64,000 nucleotides of DNA from the NCBI GenBank assembly GCA_964485095.1, contig CAZAIB010000001.1, forward strand, positions 107,115 through 171,114. Reading direction: 5' to 3'. Source of the DNA: CAYNWT01 sp964485095 (GTDB lineage Bacteria; Planctomycetota; Planctomycetia; Planctomycetales; Planctomycetaceae). Shown piece by piece: positions 35,845 to 45,799 of this stretch. Numbering within the stretch: the first letter of the stretch is position 1; each line of letters opens with the position of its first letter. A program made the position numbers and the translations under genes. Under the pieces are notes generated by a model. It saw nothing but the letters and a program-made list of their open reading frames with translations, ran no database searches and had not been told where the DNA came from.

Positions 35845-37218
35845 ATGGCGATCGAGTTCAATTGTCCATACTGCACTTCCACGATTCGTGTGAAAGACGC
35901 AGCCGCTGGCAAACGTGGCCGCTGTCCGCGATGTAGCAAACAACTACTGGTTCCCACCGTCCAGTCGTTCGAACCAGCGTCGGCGCCAACACCAGCGGCC
36001 AACCCGGCACCGACTGTCCCCGCGGCACACACCGAAGCACCTCCGGCGGTTCCAGCCCAACCGGTTCCAGTCATGGAACCAACCGCGCCCGTTTCAGCGC
36101 CGGTGGTTCAACCAGTTGTTCCTGGTGATTTTCCCAACGTCCCGGTTATCTCAACGGCGCCCACTAGTCCAACACAAAACCGAGCAGGATCGCGGACTCG
36201 TCGCCGCCGAAAATCAAGCAACTCAGTTGCCATGGGAATTCTCGGCGTCTGCTTCGCCGCGATCACTGGTCTGGCGGGATACTTGTGGTGGTCCAGCCAG
36301 CCCGTAAGCCTGGAAGGCAACCTGTCTGGCGAACTGGTCGCGTCGTCAAACATCAAGCCCGTGAAAGTCTCTGCCGCCAGCATCTCGGGGGACACTCGGA
36401 GTTCGGTACTGGCAGCGCTGCGCGAGATGCCGTTCAGTATGAAAAGCAATTTGCTGGTCACGGAATTCCGGGCGACTGAAACGGACGTCGAAGTTCGGCT
36501 GCTGCCAACCACAACGACATCGATCATTCGAGTCAGCCCACAAGCGGACAAATCGTTAGCAACGTGGCTAACTGAGAACTCAAGTCGCGTCGTTGGCGAA
36601 CGTCAGACAGCTGTGAACAAAGCGACTGAGACGTTCTTCGCCGACTACGCCGATTTCAAAGCCAACGGAACCTCCCTGCGTGATAAGACTCCGTATTATC
36701 GGAACCACCTGGCGCTGGGAGCCATGAACGTTGGCCTGGGCTATGTGGTCGAAGCGGCCACTGCAAAACAGGTCTGCCCCTGCGTGTTCGAAGATTCCGC
36801 CGGCAATCTGTACTTCGCTGTCCCGCATGACACTGATCGCTTCACAGTGCGCGGCCGAACCATGTCGGATGGCCGCAAACTGTTCCCTGGCACATTCGCA
36901 GTCAGCTGCGGAGCCGCCCCGGAAGACATCCAGCTTGTCGAACCAACCGCGCCGGAGACAAAGCCATCGGAATCGGCCGGATCAGAATCAAAGGCGACCG
37001 AAACAAAACCGCCGGGTTCAGAAACGAAAGACGCTGGGGCAGCGTTCGAGGAAGAGTCTGGCATGAAACCAAAGGCCAAAGACGCGCCAATGGGGTCCGA
37101 CTTTGAAATGGAATCTGGTTCAGGCACAAAACCATCCGGCGCGGGCAGCGAGATGGGTTCAGGAACGACAGACAGACCGATGTCGGACGAACCGGTGGGT
37201 TCTGGTTCAAGAGAGTGA
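35845..37218 (+). CDS. Zinc-ribbon membrane protein with periplasmic domain
   Basis: A 457-residue protein. A CPYC...CPRC zinc ribbon (Cys7, Cys10, Cys26, Cys29) of the MJ0042-like type opens the chain, followed by a Pro/Ala-rich linker, a basic RTRRRRKS stretch and one membrane helix (about residues 130-152, VAMGILGVCFAAITGLAGYLWW). The C-terminal 300 residues are probably periplasmic and end in a Ser/Glu/Lys-rich low-complexity tail. This architecture is frequent in planctomycetes; its role is unknown. The ATG at 35845 precedes the zinc ribbon directly. Confidence 0.75.
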   Translation: MAIEFNCPYCTSTIRVKDAAAGKRGRCPRCSKQLLVPTVQSFEPASAPTPAANPAPTVPAAHTEAPPAVPAQPVPVMEPTAPVSAPVVQPVVPGDFPNVPVISTAPTSPTQNRAGSRTRRRRKSSNSVAMGILGVCFAAITGLAGYLWWSSQPVSLEGNLSGELVASSNIKPVKVSAASISGDTRSSVLAALREMPFSMKSNLLVTEFRATETDVEVRLLPTTTTSIIRVSPQADKSLATWLTENSSRVVGERQTAVNKATETFFADYADFKANGTSLRDKTPYYRNHLALGAMNVGLGYVVEAATAKQVCPCVFEDSAGNLYFAVPHDTDRFTVRGRTMSDGRKLFPGTFAVSCGAAPEDIQLVEPTAPETKPSESAGSESKATETKPPGSETKDAGAAFEEESGMKPKAKDAPMGSDFEMESGSGTKPSGAGSEMGSGTTDRPMSDEPVGSGSRE

Positions 37219-37260
37219 GTTGGTTAGTCGCCGAGCTTTCCCGAGGTTGTGCCGCATCAG

Positions 37261-37313
37261 TCACCTCTCCCGCTTTGCGGGAGAGGTCGCGGTCTCAGCC
37301 GCGGGAGAGGGCT
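37261..37313. repeat. Dispersed palindromic repeat, copy B
   Basis: Inverted relative to copies A and C. It contains ACCTCTCCCGC/GCGGGAGAGGT and the shared GTCGCGGTCTCAG block. It faces copy C across a short spacer that holds an 18-bp tandem duplication. Confidence 0.85.
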
Positions 37314-37341
37314 GAGCCTTGGTTGGTGTGCGTTCTGATTT

Positions 37342-37377
37342 TTGTGTAGGCGCTGCCCCTTGTGTAGGCGCTGCCCC
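37342..37377 (+). repeat. Exact 18-bp tandem duplication
   Basis: TTGTGTAGGCGCTGCCCC occurs twice in a row (37342-37359 and 37360-37377) between repeat copies B and C. Confidence 0.9.
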
Positions 37378-37435
37378 CTCTCCCGGGCTTACAGCCCGAC
37401 CTCTCCCCCAAAAGAGGGCGAGGTGACAAGCTCGG
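37376..37435. repeat. Dispersed palindromic repeat, copy C
   Basis: Same orientation as copy A (22279-22337): CCTCTCCC blocks, GACCTCTCCC, and the closing GAGGTGACAAGCTCG. It has diverged in the inner hairpin, where AAAAGAGGG replaces AAGCGGG. Confidence 0.8.
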
Positions 37436-37469
37436 CCACCCAACAAATGGGTGTCACAACGTTGGACGA

Positions 37470-38396
37470 TCAGTCCAGCGGTAGTGTGAACTCGGCGGCT
37501 TGTGATTTGGTTTCGAAGCCCAACTCTGCGTACACGGTCACGGCGAATGTGTTGCCTCGATCAACATCGACCGAACAGTACTTGTAGGTCGGCGACCAGA
37601 CTCGCGCCAGCGATGCGGCTAACAATTTGCCGCCCAGTTTTCGGCCGCGGAACGGCGGTGAAACGCCCAGGTATCGCACTCCAATGTAGGCATGAGCGTC
37701 GTAGCGGCTTAGCAGACATACCGCCGCATCCTGACCATTCAAAGCCATGACGAAACGATCCTGATGGTCGGGTGATTCGAACTTCAGTCGATCAAGAAAC
37801 CCCTGCGCGCTGTGGTCGGGGCCAAGCGACGGGTCCGACAGCGAACCTTCGTAGGTCGATTGAATGATCGTCACCAAACGGGCGTCGTTGGCTTCTGATT
37901 CGCACAATCCGATTGGCTGTTCGGCTGGGTTGGCCAGTGAAGCTCGCTCAAGCGTCATCGCGCGGTTCCGTGACTCCATCGTCATCACGTCGCCCACATG
38001 CCGGAAACCGTGGTGCAGTAGTTCGGGAACGAAGCCGGTCATGTGCATCGGCAACAGGACCAGCGCTACGTGCGCGTTGAGTTCAATGGCGCGTTGTTTG
38101 AGTCCGTGGTACAGAGATGTGACTGCGGTTTCAGATCGAACACCAGCCGGCAGGTGAATGAACCCAGTTCCGTCTCTGTGGAGAACCAGCGCCGCCGCTG
38201 TCTGAACCTTCCCGGTTGCCGGCCAGGCCAAAAGGCTGATGTCCGCCCCCGATCGCTTCTCGTGTAGCAGCAGATCAACGTTGTAAGTCTCACGTAACAA
38301 CTTCGCTGCCTGAGCGCGATCTCGCCCTGTCGTCAGTCGTGTTGCTTGCCGAATATTCACAGGACGCCGGCCTTCGAACCGCAGAATGTCGAACAA
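37470..38396 (-). CDS. GNAT family acetyltransferase
   Basis: A 308-residue protein whose C-terminal half is a GNAT fold with the acetyl-CoA loop LGVSPPFRGRKLGGKLL near residues 240-256. The N-terminal half (RDRAQAAKLLRETYN, then a TGFIHLPAG segment) looks like a second, degenerate GNAT domain, giving a tandem arrangement. The substrate is unknown. It lies about 100 nt downstream of the MoxR gene on the same strand, separated by a post-stop element. Confidence 0.82.
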   Translation of the reverse strand: MFDILRFEGRRPVNIRQATRLTTGRDRAQAAKLLRETYNVDLLLHEKRSGADISLLAWPATGKVQTAAALVLHRDGTGFIHLPAGVRSETAVTSLYHGLKQRAIELNAHVALVLLPMHMTGFVPELLHHGFRHVGDVMTMESRNRAMTLERASLANPAEQPIGLCESEANDARLVTIIQSTYEGSLSDPSLGPDHSAQGFLDRLKFESPDHQDRFVMALNGQDAAVCLLSRYDAHAYIGVRYLGVSPPFRGRKLGGKLLAASLARVWSPTYKYCSVDVDRGNTFAVTVYAELGFETKSQAAEFTLPLD

Positions 38397-38429
38397 GGAA
38401 TTTCGAATGACGAGGCCAAATCCTCAACC

Positions 38430-38499
38430 GTTCAACCGGGTGTGCAATCGCCAACTCCAGTCACCTTCCTCACCGGATACCGATCGAACGGGACGTTCG
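38430..38499 (-). repeat. 70-nt post-stop repeat element, copy 2
   Basis: It starts at the base right after the MoxR stop codon on the minus strand, with hairpin CGAACGTCCCGTTCG and then ATCGGTATCCGGTG, GTGACTGGAGTTGG and CACCCGGTTGAAC. Confidence 0.85.
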
Positions 38500-39576
<1,077 letters not shown>

Positions 39577-39812
39577 AAGTGCTCTGACAGGCGAGATGTG
39601 ACCCAAAAAGCGCGGCTTCGGGCTTGCTGGATAATCTAAGTAAGTCCAGGTGACGTGGCTTTGGGTGTTGCCTTGCGAATCGCGGGCCGGAATGGTCTGC
39701 TGAAGGCAGTTTTCCAATGTACTGGAACAGGCAAGCGCGACCAAACCAGAATCTTGCGGAACACCGCCCTTCAGTCGCCAATCGCCGGAATGACGTGAAA
39801 AAGGATGCCGTC

Positions 39813-40640
39813 ATGAGCACCTCCCCAGTGAGTTATTTGATCTTCGACGTCGAAACGGTCGCGAATGGCGATCTGATCTCGCGAGCCAAGTATTCGGGCG
39901 AAAAACTGTCCGGCGACGAAGCTGCGGCGCGATACCGCGAAGAACTGATGGCTCAATTCGGACGCGATGTGCTGCCGCCGACATGGGTCGAACCGACATC
40001 CGTCTGCGTGGCCAAAGTTGCAGCTGATTTTCGTCTGGTCGATCTGGTCGCTTTGGATACTCCGAAATACCGGCCGTATGAAATGACACGGACGTTTTGG
40101 GAAGGCTGGGAACACTACAAGCGGCCGGCGTTTGTGACGTTCAACGGTCGCGGCTACGACCTGCCGGTTATGGAACTGGCTGCGTTTCGATACGGACTTA
40201 GCCTGCCAGCGTGGTTCAACGTTAAGTCACGGACTTACGAACAATCGCGGAACCGGTACAACCTGGACCGACACATCGACCTGCAGGACTTCTTCTCCAA
40301 CTACAGCGCGATGCGTGTGTCGGGTGGTTTGAACCTGCTGGCGAATCTCATCGGCAAGCCAGGCAAAAGCGGCGTTGATGGGTCGCAGGTTCAGGACATG
40401 TTCGACAAGGGGCAGGTCGAAGAGATTAACGACTACTGCCGTTGCGATGTTCTGGATACTTACTTTGTGTTCCTCCGCACGCGCGTGTTGACCGGCGAAC
40501 TGAAACTGGAAGACGAACAGCAGATCATCGACGAAGTCCGCGCGTGGCTGGAAGAACGCGCTCCGGAAAGCCCCGCGTATACTCACTACCTTGAGAACTG
40601 GGGCGACTGGGAATCACCGGTTCTCTTTGTCGCTGAGTAG
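39813..40640 (+). CDS. PolB-type 3'-5' exonuclease (DNA_pol_B_exo2 family)
   Basis: A 275-residue exonuclease-domain protein. The DEDD-type motifs are seen as YLIFDVET (residues 8-15; Asp12 and Glu14), TFNGRGYDLPVME in the middle, and CRCDVLDTYFVFLR near the C-terminus with the last Asp. This fits the stand-alone family related to the exonuclease domain of DNA polymerase B. It probably trims or degrades single-stranded DNA; its pathway is unknown. The ATG at 39813 starts just before the first motif. Confidence 0.88.
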   Translation: MSTSPVSYLIFDVETVANGDLISRAKYSGEKLSGDEAAARYREELMAQFGRDVLPPTWVEPTSVCVAKVAADFRLVDLVALDTPKYRPYEMTRTFWEGWEHYKRPAFVTFNGRGYDLPVMELAAFRYGLSLPAWFNVKSRTYEQSRNRYNLDRHIDLQDFFSNYSAMRVSGGLNLLANLIGKPGKSGVDGSQVQDMFDKGQVEEINDYCRCDVLDTYFVFLRTRVLTGELKLEDEQQIIDEVRAWLEERAPESPAYTHYLENWGDWESPVLFVAE

Positions 40641-40761
40641 TTCTGTTGTCGCGACGGTTGGGTCTGCCGCTGTTTCGTGGTCCGCTGGTTGAGGAAATGT
40701 CACTGCGAATTCGGTAGGGTTCTCTTATCGACAATCCGCAGTCACATTGAATTAGCGACAC

Positions 40762-41865
40762 ATGACAGACAAGGTACGTTACGGAATCATCGGAGCCGGA
40801 GCGGTTTCGGACTACCACCATGTTCCAGGGATCAATATTGATCCGCGAGCGGAACTGGTTGCAATCTGTGACCCAAACGAAGAACTCATGCAGCAGCGTC
40901 AGACCGACTGGGGTCCGACGAAGATGACAACGAAGTACGAAGACATCGCGTCGGATTCCGACATCGATGCCGTCATCATCGCCACGCCAAACTTTCTGCA
41001 CTACGAACAGGCTTTGGCGTGCGTCGCGAGTGGCAAGCATGTGATGTGCGAGAAACCGCTCGGGCTTAACTTCAAGCAGTCCGCAGAAATGTACCGCGCG
41101 GCGCGGGATGCGAACGTGCGACACATGACAGCGTTTACGTACCGGTTCGCTCCATCGATGCGATACGTCAAGCACCTGGTCGAAACCGGCGCACTGGGAG
41201 AACCGCGGCACTTTCGCAGTCAGCGGTTCCTGGACTGGCCGGAAACCAGTTGGGGCTGGCGGCAGTACAAAGACCTGGCAGGTGGCGGCGATTTGTTCGA
41301 CATGACGATTCACCGCATCGACTTTGCGATGGATCTGCTGGGTCCGATCAAGAATATTTGCGGAGCGGTCTCGACCTTTGTTCCGCGCGATAAGACTCCA
41401 ACCGGCGAAGACTGCAAGCCATCGGAAGTGGACGACTGGTCTTCACTGATCGGCCAGTTTGAAAACGGAGCTGTCGGCGTGTGGGAAGGCAGCACGCTGA
41501 TGAAGGGCTACCACAACGATGGAGTCGGCTACGAATGGGCCGAAGTAAACGGCAGCAAAGGTTCCGCCGCGTACCAGCTAACCGATCCGAACAATGTTCT
41601 GGTTGGTCTGGACGGCAAGAACATGGAGAAGCAGCCGGTTCCTCGTGAGTTTCTGGTCTGGCCGGGCAGCCCACGCGATCCGGATGCGGGCACGCCGAGT
41701 ACCGTGTTCCGGTACGATTTGGTTTACGAATTCACGTCGGCGATCATCGAAGAACGCGACGCCATCCCCGGATTCGACCACGGCGCGAGAGCCCAGTGTG
41801 TGGCGGATGCGGTGCTTGATTCGTTCGAGAAGAAGTCGTGGATCGAGATTGATGCCGCGATGTAG
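40762..41865 (+). CDS. Gfo/Idh/MocA oxidoreductase (cytoplasmic)
   Basis: A 367-residue NAD(P)-dependent oxidoreductase. The Rossmann motif GIIGAGAVSDYHH is at residues 8-20, then CEKPLGLNFKQ at about residues 95-105 and GGGDLFDMTIHRIDFAMD with the catalytic region. Unlike the Tat-exported relative at 17764-19125 it has no signal sequence, so it acts in the cytoplasm, most likely on a sugar or inositol derivative. It is a single gene, with about 120-bp and 160-bp gaps on the two sides. Confidence 0.93.
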   Translation: MTDKVRYGIIGAGAVSDYHHVPGINIDPRAELVAICDPNEELMQQRQTDWGPTKMTTKYEDIASDSDIDAVIIATPNFLHYEQALACVASGKHVMCEKPLGLNFKQSAEMYRAARDANVRHMTAFTYRFAPSMRYVKHLVETGALGEPRHFRSQRFLDWPETSWGWRQYKDLAGGGDLFDMTIHRIDFAMDLLGPIKNICGAVSTFVPRDKTPTGEDCKPSEVDDWSSLIGQFENGAVGVWEGSTLMKGYHNDGVGYEWAEVNGSKGSAAYQLTDPNNVLVGLDGKNMEKQPVPREFLVWPGSPRDPDAGTPSTVFRYDLVYEFTSAIIEERDAIPGFDHGARAQCVADAVLDSFEKKSWIEIDAAM

Positions 41866-42022
41866 GTCGAACGCGATAGGCCGTTCAACCAACGTTTTCC
41901 CTGCAGAGTGTGGCTATGCTTGCAAAAAAGACCCAATTTCTGGGAAATCTGAAATTCGGGCGTAAAGTGTTCAAAGGTGTTCGCGTCAGAAAAAGATCAT
42001 TCCAGGCTTACGGAGTCCCACG

Positions 42023-42259
42023 GTGACAGATCCTATTCCAGAAGACGTTTACGAAGCCGGCCTTGGGTCGGGTCTCGAAGTCGTGGCGGAGGCAGCAGCT
42101 CCAAAGTCTGCCGCGGCACTTTGGATTCGGATCGCCATCTACGGGATTCTGTCCGTGGCTGCTGTGGGCACAGTGGTCGGCAAAGCCGCTCCAAACCTAC
42201 TGACTTCAGTGGTTGAGTCGTTTCCCAACACGCTTGGGGCGCCGGCCAAAGATGGTTGA
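42023..42259 (+). CDS. Small one-helix membrane protein
   Basis: A 78-residue protein with an acidic N-terminus (TDPIPEDVYEAGLG), one membrane helix (about residues 31-51, AALWIRIAIYGILSVAAVGTV) and a short tail. GTG start with a weak upstream GGAG. No family recognised. It precedes the HEAT/TPR gene by about 95 nt. Confidence 0.5.
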   Translation: MTDPIPEDVYEAGLGSGLEVVAEAAAPKSAAALWIRIAIYGILSVAAVGTVVGKAAPNLLTSVVESFPNTLGAPAKDG

Positions 42260-42354
42260 AACGATTGCAACTGAGAACCCAGTTTGGGTTCACGAAACTC
42301 TCTCAACCACACATCGATAAAGACACAAACACCTGCTGCACACTACAATTGGGT

Positions 42355-45096
42355 ATGCATCTGCAAAACCCAAAACTCACGTTCTTGCGATTGCTGGCTA
42401 TCGTTGCATTCGCCTTCCCGGCTCGATCGCAGGATAATGCGACAGCGGAACCGATTGAGTACCCGCTTGCGCAGGAATTGGAACTCACAAAGCAGTACCT
42501 CGCACTGAAGAAGGGCGAGACGCTTGAGGTTCCAGCGGCCGAAGCCGACCGCGGCATCTTCGTCATCTCAGAAGGCTCGTTCATCGGGCGCAAATGGTCC
42601 GGCAACTTTGGGTCACGAACCTACTTGGTTTGCAGTCTTCGATTGGCGAACCTCACACCTGACCCAATCAAATTTGTACCGGCTACGATGCGATTGTCCG
42701 TGGATGGTCAGGAACTGAAACATCAGAAATGGGCTCCCCTGCCAAGTCAAAGCGGAGCATATGTTCGCGGAAGACCGCTGACGATCAAGACACCAGACCA
42801 AGTGGATCTGGAACCTGGTGAGGTAAAAGAAGTTATCGGCGCGTTCCCTGACATGCCGAACACCGGACTGATTACGAATCTGCGACTGACTGTTGGCGGT
42901 TTACCACAGCCTGTTGCAATCGATCTCATGGCACAGGCCAAACGTGAACTGGAGCTGACTTCGCGTCGAACCGGACCGCGGCAATGCCTTGGCGTTCTGA
43001 CAATCAACCGTCGTCTCGATAGTGTCAGTGCCAATTGTGTCGTTAGCGAAATGGAAAAACTGCTGGCGGCCGGTTCGTCCCGGCTGCTGATTCGCTGGGG
43101 CAAGAACGCGACGGTTCCAGACAGTGCAACCAGACGCTGGCTTAGCAATGCTGCCAGGAACAGTGGTTCCGGAACTGTAGTTCGATCGACCAGTGGGTTC
43201 CCCACCATGCCACCGGGAATCGCGGAACTTCATCTGAGTCCCGCCCCTTCTGTACTGGCCGGAACCACAAGGATGTCGAGTTCCAACATGTCGACCAACC
43301 TGCGAGTGCACAACTCTGATGAAGCCGCGTTTGTGGCGGCGCTACAGACTGCGTACGCACGCCTGCCTCTGGCCGAACTGGTTAGGGACACTGAAGCTGG
43401 AACACCCCTGATTCGTGCGGCGGCGATTCAGGGCGGAACCGGACGTCTTCCCGAACGGCTTATCCCGATGTTGCTTGAGCTTTCGCACCAGGAGCCATCG
43501 CATCTTCGGTCTTCGGCCGTTATCGCGCTGGCGGCATTTCCTTCGAAGGAAGCGGTTCAACGTGTGGCCGAAGTGATCCCTTCTGCCAAAGAGAACCTGC
43601 TAGCCGAAGCAGTCAGAGGCCTGCGAGATTCCCGGTTCCCGCTGGCTCAGGAAACCCTTCGAGACCTGCTGAAGACTTTGGATCCCAAGCCGCGCGCAAA
43701 GGCTGCGGAGGTGCTTCTCGCCAGCCCGCGACCTGAATGGCGTGAGCTGTTCTACGAATACGCAAAGGCTGGAAACCTTAGTGCCCTTCGGGCACTGGGT
43801 CAGATTGGCCACCCAAAACTGCCCGTGTTGTTGAAGGACCTTTTACAACACAGCAGTGCGGCGATTAGGAAAGAAGCGTTTAATTCACTCGCCAACAACC
43901 GCCGGGATCCGGAAAGCACCGCGATCGCGCTTGAGTACACGCTGCAGTTCATTAAGAAAACTTATCCGACGCCGGCAATGCTGAATCTGCTTAGAAGGCA
44001 GGGATCCCGCGAAGCCACCGACTCTCTTATCGCGCATTACCTCGCGCCGGGAGCCAACCGCAGGCTCAACCCCGAACTGCTCAGGGCAATCGTCGCAACA
44101 GGCGATGAATCCCTTATCCCGTTTCTGATGGAACAATACACGGCTACCAAACCGGCGATGGATTCACCGCAAAAACAGATCGTTCTCAATGCGTTACAAA
44201 ATCTTCGAGCGCCAGGGCTAACGAAACTGGCCATTGAGGCGTTGGACGATCCAAAGCTCATCCTCACTGCGAAACAAATACTATTGGAGGACGCAAGCCC
44301 CGAAGCGGTCCTGGCAATCGGCGATGAGTTGCTGTCCAGAGAAAGTACTCCGAAGTTCCAAAACGCCGACAGACTACTCATCGACGCCCTGGCGACCATT
44401 GCAACACCACCAGCACGCCGTGTCTTGCGACTGCTTGAAAACGAAAAAACGAAGTCAGACAGTCGGCGCAGGCAAGCGGGCAGCAAGCTGGACAACCTGG
44501 TCAGGACTTCTCCCGCGGGGCCCCTACATCAGGCGGCGGGTCAACTGGTCGATGAAGGGAAGCTGCAGGAAGCGGAAGTCAAATTCGCCAAGGCTCTGGA
44601 ACTGGACCCCGGTCTGGCGGAAATCTACGTCTCCCGCGGACACATGAAAGGCCGCGACAAACGCCGGGCCGAGGCTGTGAAGGACTATGACAAGGCGCTT
44701 GAGATTGACCCACTGCATCCGATCGCCACAAGCTTGAAGGCGATTTGCATTGTGGTTCTGGGTGACGTCGAGGGAGGTCTCCAAATGGTTGAAGACAACC
44801 GCAAGACGTTTTACTACGACTCTCTCTTTAACTACAACGCCGCATGCGCGTATGGCCAGGCAATCATCGTCACATCGCCCAGTCCGGAGAACCTTGAAAA
44901 GATCGCTCACTGGAAACTCAAAAGCCTTGAGTACCTTGAACACTACGCGAACAAACTGACGCCTCTTCAGGACGACGGGGAACTTATTCGAGATGACCCG
45001 GATCTCGCCCCACTGCGTGAGCTGGATCGGTTCAAGAGAGTGCTGGAGTCTCGTGAAAAGCCGTCCAAGCCCGAAGACGCTGAGGACGACGGTTAG
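42355..45096 (+). CDS. Secreted HEAT/TPR-repeat protein
   Basis: A 913-residue exported protein. The signal peptide ends near FPARSQ. Residues 30-230 form a beta-rich region (LVCSLRLANLTPDPIKF). Residues 390-700 carry HEAT-like helical repeats (LRSSAVIALAAFP, KPRAKAAEVLLASP, AIRKEAFNSLANN), and residues 745-830 carry TPRs (KLQEAEVKFAKALELDP, RRAEAVKDYDKALEID). Such solenoid proteins serve as scaffolds. The ATG at 42355 is used since an earlier in-frame ATG would add an unconserved 33-residue leader. The function of the combination is unknown. Confidence 0.78.
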   Translation: MHLQNPKLTFLRLLAIVAFAFPARSQDNATAEPIEYPLAQELELTKQYLALKKGETLEVPAAEADRGIFVISEGSFIGRKWSGNFGSRTYLVCSLRLANLTPDPIKFVPATMRLSVDGQELKHQKWAPLPSQSGAYVRGRPLTIKTPDQVDLEPGEVKEVIGAFPDMPNTGLITNLRLTVGGLPQPVAIDLMAQAKRELELTSRRTGPRQCLGVLTINRRLDSVSANCVVSEMEKLLAAGSSRLLIRWGKNATVPDSATRRWLSNAARNSGSGTVVRSTSGFPTMPPGIAELHLSPAPSVLAGTTRMSSSNMSTNLRVHNSDEAAFVAALQTAYARLPLAELVRDTEAGTPLIRAAAIQGGTGRLPERLIPMLLELSHQEPSHLRSSAVIALAAFPSKEAVQRVAEVIPSAKENLLAEAVRGLRDSRFPLAQETLRDLLKTLDPKPRAKAAEVLLASPRPEWRELFYEYAKAGNLSALRALGQIGHPKLPVLLKDLLQHSSAAIRKEAFNSLANNRRDPESTAIALEYTLQFIKKTYPTPAMLNLLRRQGSREATDSLIAHYLAPGANRRLNPELLRAIVATGDESLIPFLMEQYTATKPAMDSPQKQIVLNALQNLRAPGLTKLAIEALDDPKLILTAKQILLEDASPEAVLAIGDELLSRESTPKFQNADRLLIDALATIATPPARRVLRLLENEKTKSDSRRRQAGSKLDNLVRTSPAGPLHQAAGQLVDEGKLQEAEVKFAKALELDPGLAEIYVSRGHMKGRDKRRAEAVKDYDKALEIDPLHPIATSLKAICIVVLGDVEGGLQMVEDNRKTFYYDSLFNYNAACAYGQAIIVTSPSPENLEKIAHWKLKSLEYLEHYANKLTPLQDDGELIRDDPDLAPLRELDRFKRVLESREKPSKPEDAEDDG

Positions 45097-45153
45097 CGCG
45101 AACGCACTTTGTGTTGCGAAGTCAGCTGGAACCGGTTTGCAAGAGAGACAACC

Positions 45154-45720
45154 GTGGTAGAACTCAACCGCATCTACACAAAGTCGGGGGACAAAGGCCA
45201 AACATCACTGGGCGATGGCAGCCGCGTCGCGAAAACCGACGCCCGCATCCGTGCGATGGGTTCTGTAGATGAACTCAACAGCGCGCTTGGCGTCGTGTTG
45301 CTGGAAGAACTGCCAACGCTAATCCAGGCGGCGCTCGGCCAGATTCAAAATGAACTGTTCGATCTTGGAGCCGACCTTTGCTGCCCGTTCGAAGCGGGTG
45401 ATGAGAAGCTGCGCGTGACGCCGACTCAGGTCGAACGGCTCGAAGGCTGGATCGATACTGTTAACGAACCGCTGGCCCCTCTAAGCAGCTTTATCCTGCC
45501 TGGCGGCACGCGCGCGGCCGCGTTGATTCATGTGGCTCGGTCGGTATGTCGTCGAGCGGAACTGGATGTCCTGGAAATCGAAGGCGCCTTGAATCCGGCA
45601 CTCGTGCAATACATCAATCGGCTATCCGATTTGCTGTTTGTGATGGGTCGAGCGTGCAACCAAAACGGCACGGCAGACGTGTTGTGGGTTCCCGGCAAGG
45701 ACCGCCACGCGGCCGACTAG
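45154..45720 (+). CDS. PduO-type ATP:cob(I)alamin adenosyltransferase
   Basis: A 188-residue enzyme that transfers the adenosyl group from ATP to cob(I)alamin to form adenosylcobalamin. The family signature IYTKSGDKGQTSLGDG is at the N-terminus, with CRRAELDVL and RLSDLLFVMGR at the cofactor site near the C-terminus. The GTG at 45154 is preferred because the conserved N-terminus follows it, with AAGAGAGA just upstream. It lies 57 nt after the HEAT/TPR gene. No other cobalamin gene is nearby. Confidence 0.95.
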   Translation: MVELNRIYTKSGDKGQTSLGDGSRVAKTDARIRAMGSVDELNSALGVVLLEELPTLIQAALGQIQNELFDLGADLCCPFEAGDEKLRVTPTQVERLEGWIDTVNEPLAPLSSFILPGGTRAAALIHVARSVCRRAELDVLEIEGALNPALVQYINRLSDLLFVMGRACNQNGTADVLWVPGKDRHAAD

Positions 45721-45799
45721 ACGTTGCGTAAAGCAGCAGCGCTGGCGGAATCAGTGTAACATCGGGTTTCTGATTCGTACGCGTTCCGTCGAGGCCAAC

